Positions 34,378-39,768 of a stretch of 39,768 bases of DNA are shown here, piece by piece. How positions within the stretch are numbered: position 1 is the first letter of the stretch; the number at the start of each line of letters is the position of its first letter. The notes under the pieces are model-generated. The model was not told the origin of the DNA, searched no databases, and saw nothing but the letters and a program-made list of their open reading frames with translations. The translations under genes and the position numbers were made by a program. Source of the DNA: Dyadobacter sp. CY312. GTDB taxonomy: Bacteria > Bacteroidota > Bacteroidia > Cytophagales > Spirosomataceae. The stretch spans positions 1 through 39,768 of the forward strand of contig NZ_JAJUXG010000034.1 in assembly GCF_021390535.1 (NCBI RefSeq), given 5' to 3'.

Positions 34378-34392
34378 TTAGATTTATTCTAA
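34378..34392. promoter_or_regulatory. Fur-box-like palindrome upstream of the FecI-like sigma gene
   Basis: TTAGA (34378-34382) and TCTAA (34388-34392) are perfect inverted copies around TTTAT, within an AT-rich surround that extends the symmetry partly. The pattern resembles Fur sites of Bacteroidota. It lies next to a -7-like AACTTTTG on the - strand (34399-34406), so binding would block the promoter. Confidence 0.45.
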
Positions 34393-34938
34393 TTGTAACA
34401 AAAGTTGCAGTAAAAAAAACGGAATACAAAATTTAGTGGCGCAAAATTGATTTATGACAATTAATTCCTGTTAAGGTTCAAAGTGTGTGTGCCTCTGATA
34501 TAACGAGAGGGCAGTATTATCTGATTGATAGAGTTACTAACTACGCTGCTTGGAAGCCTTGCAGCTATTTGTGCATTTGGTAAACTGTATGCCTCCGGGC
34601 AAAGGCCTGACGACACAGAATTAGCTGGTTGCGACAAAAAGCAAATCGCAGTAGCTTTGCTGAATGGATGGTTGCTTTGGCATTGTTGATACTTTTGCAA
34701 TTCACTCCGGCTAGCATAACATTACGCTCCTTCACTTTTCAGAAAATAATCAGCTCGGGACCAAGACTGATTTTTTAAGGGTAAGTGATTTGTGTATTAA
34801 ATCTCACGCACTGACCAGATTAAGAGCAAAAGTTCTATAAAAAAAAGAGCTGAATCGTGTTTCTTAACATAAGTGAACGTATTTAAGCTACCTCCTGAAT
34901 TTTCTTTGCAGTATCGTCTAAAACAACTTAAAAAAGAT
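34393..34938. other. Intergenic region without a convincing gene
   Basis: This gap separates the divergent sigma and outer-membrane protein genes. The only open frame of note is 34525-34689 (+), 54 codons from a TTG, with an apolar start (LLGSLAAICAFGKLYASG) and no known relative. Its codon pattern and start are not convincing. No RNA gene or clear repeat was recognised. Confidence 0.4.
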
Positions 34939-35565
34939 ATGCAAAGGAAAATTTTATGGATTGGATTTGTCTTGGTATTGGCAGGCAGTTTACAGGTGAA
35001 TGCGCAATATGACAAACAAGACAGCACTTACAAACGATGGTTTGTAGGCAGCACCATATTTCTGTTGGGCAATTTGGCATCTACAAATCCCCCCAACTTC
35101 GCTCAACTCAATTTCGGCTATCGGATTACAGGAAAAGATGTAATTACAGTAGAACCAAAAACCTGGAAATATGCCTGGCCGAATGGTATTCACCCATTTT
35201 TCAACAAGGCATACGGAAAGTCAGAAGAAAAGTTTCCGGGGTATGTGCGTGAGTATGGCATATCGTTGGCCTACCAACGATTTTTTTGGAAAGGGTTATA
35301 TGCAGAACTTAATGTAATGCCTACTCTGCAAACTTTTGGGAATGACAAAGGCAAAAAAATTGATAATGGTTTTCAAAGTTTCAACACATACCGTGTTGGT
35401 TGTCACATCAAACTTTTTAAGGACAGATTTTTTATTCAACCATCAATTGCAATTACCCACCGGGCTTATCACACAAAATTACCTGATGGATTTAAACAGT
35501 TGGACGATAAATGGTCAAAATTTGTCTTCGGAGAACCGGGATTTCATTTTGGATTTAATTTTTAG
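34939..35565 (+). CDS. Predicted outer-membrane beta-barrel protein of unknown function
   Basis: From the ATG at 34939 the protein has 208 residues and a clear signal peptide (WIGFVLVLAGSLQVNAQ). A GTG at 34873 would place 22 polar residues before the signal and is rejected. The mature part alternates aromatic and polar residues as in small barrels (AQLNFGYRITG; GISLAYQRFFWKGLYAELNV; YRVGCHIKLFKDRFFIQPSI) and ends GFHFGFNF with a terminal Phe, the usual signal for outer-membrane insertion. No enzyme motif is seen. I do not recognise a named family. It stands upstream of the kinase/thioredoxin/regulator operon by 434 bases, and a functional link is possible but not shown. Confidence 0.75.
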   Translation: MQRKILWIGFVLVLAGSLQVNAQYDKQDSTYKRWFVGSTIFLLGNLASTNPPNFAQLNFGYRITGKDVITVEPKTWKYAWPNGIHPFFNKAYGKSEEKFPGYVREYGISLAYQRFFWKGLYAELNVMPTLQTFGNDKGKKIDNGFQSFNTYRVGCHIKLFKDRFFIQPSIAITHRAYHTKLPDGFKQLDDKWSKFVFGEPGFHFGFNF

Positions 35566-35999
35566 TTGATAATTTATGAAGGCATAACAAGTAATGCTCT
35601 TTGATTCTGATAGGCAACTCAAAAGATGAAGTTGGTTCCTCACCGGTAAAAACCTAACGAATACTGCTGCATGGGAACACCTATGGATATTTGAGCCTTT
35701 GAATGACGTAATAAATGATTTCTGGGACAGGTCGGTTTTGCAAGATAATGCCTGGTTGGGTCCAGCGGCTTCATGTGGTCCTCAGGTGATAACTAACTCT
35801 GATGAAGATTGGATTTGTATTCCAAGTGCAGCTTTGTTCTCTATTTTTCAACAAACGGTCATTCTTACAGCGCTATATATCAAAGCTCAATTCGCCATCA
35901 ATCTGGCATTTCATCCCAAATAATCCATGACTTGAAACTTTTTGTTGGAGCGGATCAAGGTTAATGCTTGTTTTGATTCATCAAACACAATTTAGAGTT
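35566..35999. other. Intergenic region with one long unassigned open frame
   Basis: An open + frame runs from 35630 to 35923 (97 codons plus stop), just after an in-frame TGA at 35627-35629 and a short in-frame piece (MLFDSDRQLKR). It contains WEHLWIFEPLNDVIND and ends NLAFHPK. It has no good start (a TTG at 35699 only) and no recognised family, so it may be a decayed gene or chance. No terminator or RNA gene is evident. Confidence 0.3.
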
Positions 36000-37049
36000 A
36001 TGAAAATTCCACGTCTTGCAATCTGGCAGCAATGGATTCTGCACGCACTTCTTATATGGATAGGAAGTGAATTAAGCGATTCCATTACCTACTGGTACGA
36101 AATCAATACAGTGGGGAACTATCTTTTTAATGAGGATGGTTCAGCGGTGACTCTTTGGCAGCGATTTGTTAATCATAACTATTACCAGGCTGTATGGTTG
36201 GTAATTTTGATTGGAACATTGATTGTTGAATTTAATTATCACTTCGTATTCATAAAGAGACCGCTATCTCATTTTATCGCATCCAATTTTCTTTTTTCGC
36301 TGGTATTTGCAATGGCGCTCATGGCCCATAACCAATTGAAGTACGGTGGAGAATTTCAATTCCTGTGGGCACCTTCAATAGTTTTGACTGCTTACGGTTT
36401 CGCGTATGCTATATTCAGAGACTTTGTATATCAGAGATTAAACAGAGCTCAGCAAAAAATACAGCTCGTGGAGGCAGAACTCACCACGTTGAAAGCGCAG
36501 ATAAATCCACATTTTTTCTTTAATACGCTTAATACTGTATATGGCACTGCCCTGTCTGAAAATGCAGAAAAAACGGCACAATACATTGAGCAAATGTCAA
36601 ATATTATGCGGTATGCCATTACGGAGGCGCAGCAGGATTTTACATCTGTCGAGCACGAATTCGGGTTCGTTGAAGATTATCTGTACTTACAAAGGATGCG
36701 ATTGGCTGAACGTAACACGATACTGGTACAGACCGATCTATTCTACGATAAGTTACCGGCAGAAATTGCGCCTTTTATTCTGGCTCCATTTATTGAAAAT
36801 GCGTTCAAATACGGCATTCGTGTTGATCAGGATTGTATCATAAAGCTGAAATTACGTATCCAAAATCGCATACTTGACCTCAAAATCGAAAATAGCATAT
36901 TCCCACTGAAACCAGAGCAGGCTGGATTGGGAACAGGAATTAGAAATACGCAGAAACGCCTTCAGATTATTTACCCGGATCGACACCAGCTGACATATGG
37001 TGCGGTAGGGGATATATATACGCTTCGCTTGCAGATTCACCTCAATTAA
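36000..37049 (+). CDS. LytS-type sensor histidine kinase (His_kinase family)
   Basis: From the ATG at 36000 the protein has 349 residues. An ATG at 35964 adds 12 and cannot be excluded. Four membrane helices (about 10-28, 61-85, 92-110, 122-141) precede a short coiled coil and the LytS-type dimerisation segment INPHFFFNTLN with the phosphorylated His171. The ATPase part has the N-box FIENAFKYG (Asn267) and G-box GLGTGIRNTQKRL (about 309-321). There is no separate ligand domain, so the membrane bundle or a partner must sense the signal. The thioredoxin-like gene follows after 13 bases and the LytTR regulator overlaps that gene, so all three form one operon. Confidence 0.93.
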   Translation: MKIPRLAIWQQWILHALLIWIGSELSDSITYWYEINTVGNYLFNEDGSAVTLWQRFVNHNYYQAVWLVILIGTLIVEFNYHFVFIKRPLSHFIASNFLFSLVFAMALMAHNQLKYGGEFQFLWAPSIVLTAYGFAYAIFRDFVYQRLNRAQQKIQLVEAELTTLKAQINPHFFFNTLNTVYGTALSENAEKTAQYIEQMSNIMRYAITEAQQDFTSVEHEFGFVEDYLYLQRMRLAERNTILVQTDLFYDKLPAEIAPFILAPFIENAFKYGIRVDQDCIIKLKLRIQNRILDLKIENSIFPLKPEQAGLGTGIRNTQKRLQIIYPDRHQLTYGAVGDIYTLRLQIHLN

Positions 37050-37062
37050 CCTTATTTCTTTT

Positions 37063-38550
37063 ATGAAACTGATACTTCTCTGCATTGCAGTGGCAATGTC
37101 CGTTGCTTCTTATGCCCAAATGACTGTGTCCGGGAAAATCTCACCTGCCCATTCCGGAGCAATATTAGCGTTTAATCTGCCTTTCGATTGCTGGATTCAT
37201 CCTGGTAACGCAATGGAAGTTATCGCAGATAGTGAAGGAAAGTTTTCGGTTAACCTGGCGGTAGAAAAGCCACAGATAATCTTTCTGTTTTTTGCAGGCA
37301 AGCGTCTTCATTTGTATGCAGAACCTGGAAAAACGCTCATGATTGAAACGGATGATTCGTTGAGAACGATTCGGTTTGGAGGTGGTTTAGGTAAGGAAAA
37401 TCAGTTTCGTAACCTTTTAGGGTTAACAACCAACAATCTTGGCAAGAAAAATTGGGACGAAATGAAAAGTAAGCCGGGGGATATACTGGCAGATTTACGA
37501 ATGGTCCAGCAATCAGCACTATTACAATTGCAGGACAGCAAGTTCACAGACTCTTCTGCTTTTTCCCGGATGACGCTGGCGGATATCCAGTATTTTGCAG
37601 TTAGCAAACTTTGGGATTTAGTTTGGCAAAATGAAATATGGTCTAAACCAGACATATCCAGTGCAACAAAGGATCAATGGAGGCAAGCCTTAAAAGATGC
37701 ACATGAAGCTGTCAGGCTTTCAAATTCGGATGCGGTAACGAGTTATCACTACCAAACACTGATTGCCTACTATCCACGCTATCTTCAACATCTGGGGGCA
37801 AATAAGGAAGAGTTCTCCAAGGTTGCAGAAGCAGTTTTTAGGAAACCTTTTGCGGAAATTATTCAGGAAGTACGCCAAAAAGGAGAGCGTTACTGGGAGC
37901 ATACCGTCCTTCAATATGCATTTAAAAACAAAGCTTTAGATTACGCACTTGCTTCTTTCCTAATCAATGGGATCGATCAGGGAGATCTCGGATTTCAGCA
38001 GGAAGCCTATGAGGATTTTTTGTCTCGTTTTCCTGACAGTCCTTACATGCCTTATGTGCGAGAAAAAATGAAACCATATCTTTCGAGTTTACATCAGACA
38101 AAACCTGAATCGCAGGGTATTCATTTTCTGTCAGATTCACCAGAGATAACAAGCCTTGATTCGATCATCAGCAGATACAAGGGCAGGGTGATTTTTATTG
38201 ACATGTGGGGAACGTGGTGCGGACCGTGCAGACAAGAGTTTGCTTTTAATAAGGAATTGAAAGAGCGTTTTAAAAACAAAGCTGTGAATTTTGCCTACAT
38301 CGCCGTAGAGCACCGCCCGAATCCAGAAAAGTACTGGAGAGAAATGGTGTCTTTTTATAATTTGACGGGTTACCACATTCTTGCGGGAAAAGAGCTGGAA
38401 AAAGATTTGAATAGGATATATGAAAAACAGGGCAACCTTATATTTCCATCTTATATATTAGTGGATCAGTCAGGCAAGATAATAACAATCCATGCGAAGC
38501 GACCGTCTGACCGGGAAACTTTGTACCGACAAATTGAAGAATTGTTATGA
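37063..38550 (+). CDS. Exported TlpA/ResA-like thioredoxin-fold protein
   Basis: The 495-residue protein has a signal peptide ending SVASYAQ (residue 19), an N-terminal beta-rich region (about 20-110, like the DUF4369 type found in such Bacteroidota proteins), a long helical middle (about 115-345) and a C-terminal thioredoxin fold with WCGPC (Cys386, Cys389) in IDMWGTWCGPCRQEF. It is expected in the periplasm, reducing or exchanging disulfides. The cis-Pro region is seen near NLIFPSYILVDQSG. It lies between the kinase and its regulator. The last four bases overlap the regulator start (ATGA), so their translation is coupled. It may serve as a redox input to the kinase. Confidence 0.9.
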   Translation: MKLILLCIAVAMSVASYAQMTVSGKISPAHSGAILAFNLPFDCWIHPGNAMEVIADSEGKFSVNLAVEKPQIIFLFFAGKRLHLYAEPGKTLMIETDDSLRTIRFGGGLGKENQFRNLLGLTTNNLGKKNWDEMKSKPGDILADLRMVQQSALLQLQDSKFTDSSAFSRMTLADIQYFAVSKLWDLVWQNEIWSKPDISSATKDQWRQALKDAHEAVRLSNSDAVTSYHYQTLIAYYPRYLQHLGANKEEFSKVAEAVFRKPFAEIIQEVRQKGERYWEHTVLQYAFKNKALDYALASFLINGIDQGDLGFQQEAYEDFLSRFPDSPYMPYVREKMKPYLSSLHQTKPESQGIHFLSDSPEITSLDSIISRYKGRVIFIDMWGTWCGPCRQEFAFNKELKERFKNKAVNFAYIAVEHRPNPEKYWREMVSFYNLTGYHILAGKELEKDLNRIYEKQGNLIFPSYILVDQSGKIITIHAKRPSDRETLYRQIEELL

Positions 38551-39248
38551 AAAAAGGTAAGGTTACTGTTCGTTGTATCTTTGTAGACGATGAACCTATG
38601 GGTTTAAACGTCTTATTATCCCATGCGAGTAAAATTCCTAACCTGAATGTCCTGGGTGCATTTGCAAGCGGCACCGAGGCGCTTACTTTTCTGCAAAATA
38701 ACGAGGTGGATCTTGCTTTTCTTGACATTCAAATGCCTGATTTATCAGGGCTTGAATTGGCAAGAATCTTATCCCCAGCGATAACGATAGTTTTTACAAC
38801 TGCCCATCCCGAGTACGCAGTAGCTGGATTCGATCTTGCCGTTACCGACTATTTGCTAAAACCTGTTGGTTTTAGTCGTTTCCTACAAGCCATTGACCGA
38901 ACAATAGCCAATGTTGCAAGTGCATCGGGTGGTGATAATTTAAACGATTTTATTTTTGTGAAAACAGGTTACGATTGGACCCGCATCACGCTCAGTAATT
39001 TGCTCTACATAGAGGCTGATGGCAATTATCTTACTTTTCACGAAACCGACAAACGAATTTTAACCCGCATGAAACTTTCAGAGATATTGGAAAAATTGCC
39101 CAATGCAGCATTTGTTCGAATCCATAAATCCTTTGTCATTGCGATTTCGCAAATTGATAAGATTGAAAGACATCAGATTACTTTGTCCGGTCAGGTGCTT
39201 CCTTTGTCAGCCACTTACAGAGACGATTTACTTGCCAGGTTAGATTGA
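38547..39248 (+). CDS. LytTR-family response regulator
   Basis: The 233-residue protein has a receiver domain (about 8-125) with the acidic pair Asp14/Asp15, the phospho-acceptor Asp60 in FLDIQMPDLSG, a Thr in FTTAHPEYAV and Lys in YLLKPVGFSRF. A C-terminal LytTR DNA-binding domain (about 137-233) follows, with LLYIEADGNYLTFH and FVRIHKSFVIAISQIDKIER. It is the cognate partner of the LytS-type kinase at 36000 and the last gene of that operon. LytTR proteins bind direct repeats upstream of target promoters; none was recognised here. Targets are unknown and may include its own operon or the outer-membrane protein gene at 34939. Confidence 0.94.
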   Translation: MKKGKVTVRCIFVDDEPMGLNVLLSHASKIPNLNVLGAFASGTEALTFLQNNEVDLAFLDIQMPDLSGLELARILSPAITIVFTTAHPEYAVAGFDLAVTDYLLKPVGFSRFLQAIDRTIANVASASGGDNLNDFIFVKTGYDWTRITLSNLLYIEADGNYLTFHETDKRILTRMKLSEILEKLPNAAFVRIHKSFVIAISQIDKIERHQITLSGQVLPLSATYRDDLLARLD

Positions 39249-39768
39249 TTGAGAATATGATTTGAGAAATTTGGAGATGTGAAGACTGTGTGGGATTTCC
39301 TGTTGACTGATTTTTCAGCATGATAATTCAGTATCTTGGACCAGTGTCATGTTCAATCTTAAAAATAATCACTTTTCGTCTAAGATGTATGGGAACCGTT
39401 TGGTTGCAAATTGGTCGAACAAAAGGGTAGCTAATAAGCAGTTGCATTTTCAATGAATTCCAGACAATCTATTTCAATAACATATCCGGTCTGATCGCCA
39501 CATTCAGAAGCAAAAAGCTCAGCATTGCAATTGGCATCCCGGATTTGAGCCAGTCTAAAAAAGGACTAAGGTCATGAGCAGGACGAGGTAATCCTAAATA
39601 TTATCGGCACTACGGTCTCAGGTCAGAGTACTGGTGACACTGCAAACTAAACATGGGTATTTTTGGATCAAGACCAAATGTTGTGGAGCAACTTGGATTA
39701 AGCATATAACTGAGTTAGACGATACAGGAAGAATTCAACGTTACGAACCCCTCTGAACTGACTTCTAA
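39249..39768. other. Terminal region without an intact gene
   Basis: No complete coding region, RNA gene or clear terminator is seen. The + strand has a 35-codon frame from 39350 without known relatives. The - strand holds a short membrane-protein-like fragment described separately (39469-39600). The region looks like decayed or noncoding sequence. Confidence 0.5.
39469..39600 (-). pseudogene. Possible C-terminal remnant of a membrane protein
   Basis: A 43-codon - strand frame ends at TAG (39469-39471) and reads LGLPRPAHDLSPFLDWLKSG followed by the apolar MPIAMLSFLLLNVAIRPDML. A hydrophilic lead into a last membrane helix is typical of transporter C-termini, for example ion or anion symporters. 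It has no start codon at its front, and all frames upstream are full of stops, so it would be a remnant. It is too short to assign a family. Confidence 0.25.

Noticed and set aside
34461..34700. 79-codon - strand frame in the gap before the outer-membrane protein gene
   Set aside because: It has no signal, domain or ribosome-binding site and its Ser/Asn/Gln-rich composition looks like chance.
1..39768. Mobile element, CRISPR or phage system
   Set aside because: No transposase, integrase, terminal repeats, cas genes, spaced repeat arrays or phage structural genes were seen on either strand.

Overview
The window looks like chromosome of a Bacteroidota member, most likely of the order Cytophagales (a Dyadobacter- or Spirosoma-like bacterium). 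The reasons are the SusC/SusD pair, two ECF-sigma/FecR/TonB-receptor modules with STN domains, LytS/LytTR-type signalling, CPxR/CPSR-type sulfatases, weak or absent Shine-Dalgarno sites, and several TAnnTTTG -7 promoter elements typical of this phylum. The genus is inference. No rRNA, tRNA, CRISPR array, transposase or integrase was seen.

Region 1 (64-10524, all + strand) is an efflux and metal-handling block. A flavin/2Fe-2S oxidoreductase is followed by an AraC-type regulator with an N-terminal heavy-metal-binding half, a strong terminator, and a complete RND tripartite pump (lipoprotein adaptor, AcrB-like HAE1 permease, TolC-like channel) with a DHA2-type MFS exporter. A CopZ-like CGGC metallochaperone and a His/Cys-rich metal-binding protein close the block. 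Two short motifs shared between the leaders of the pump and chaperone genes suggest one regulon under the metal-binding AraC protein.

Region 2 (10525-13288) is a small AT-rich accessory patch: three different GNAT acetyltransferases and a ClbS/DfsB-family protein. A 25-nt direct repeat brackets the ClbS-like gene.

Region 3 (13289-23506, all - strand) is a polysaccharide-utilisation-type locus read right to left: ECF sigma, FecR anti-sigma, SusC with STN domain, SusD, then two sulfatases (one with a HEAT-like tail). It has no glycoside hydrolase or lyase in the window, so its target is probably a sulfated glycan desulfated here and depolymerised elsewhere.

Region 4 (23795-25118, + strand) is a WYL-type regulator followed by an exported GyrI-like ligand-binding protein.

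Region 5 (25285-34341) contains two convergent iron-uptake-type modules. The + strand pair is a TonB receptor plus a PepSY membrane protein. The - strand set is ECF sigma, FecR, an STN-containing TonB siderophore receptor and a PepSY protein. A Fur-box-like palindrome lies in front of the sigma gene. Both FecR-to-receptor gaps carry a similar GC-rich hairpin, and the receptor-to-PepSY gap carries two mutually exclusive hairpins.

Region 6 (34939-39248, + strand) is a small predicted outer-membrane protein, then a tight three-gene operon: LytS-type histidine kinase, exported TlpA-like thioredoxin, LytTR response regulator. The thioredoxin between kinase and regulator is the most suggestive candidate for an uncharacterised signalling system. 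The last 520 bases hold no intact gene, only a possible remnant of a membrane protein.
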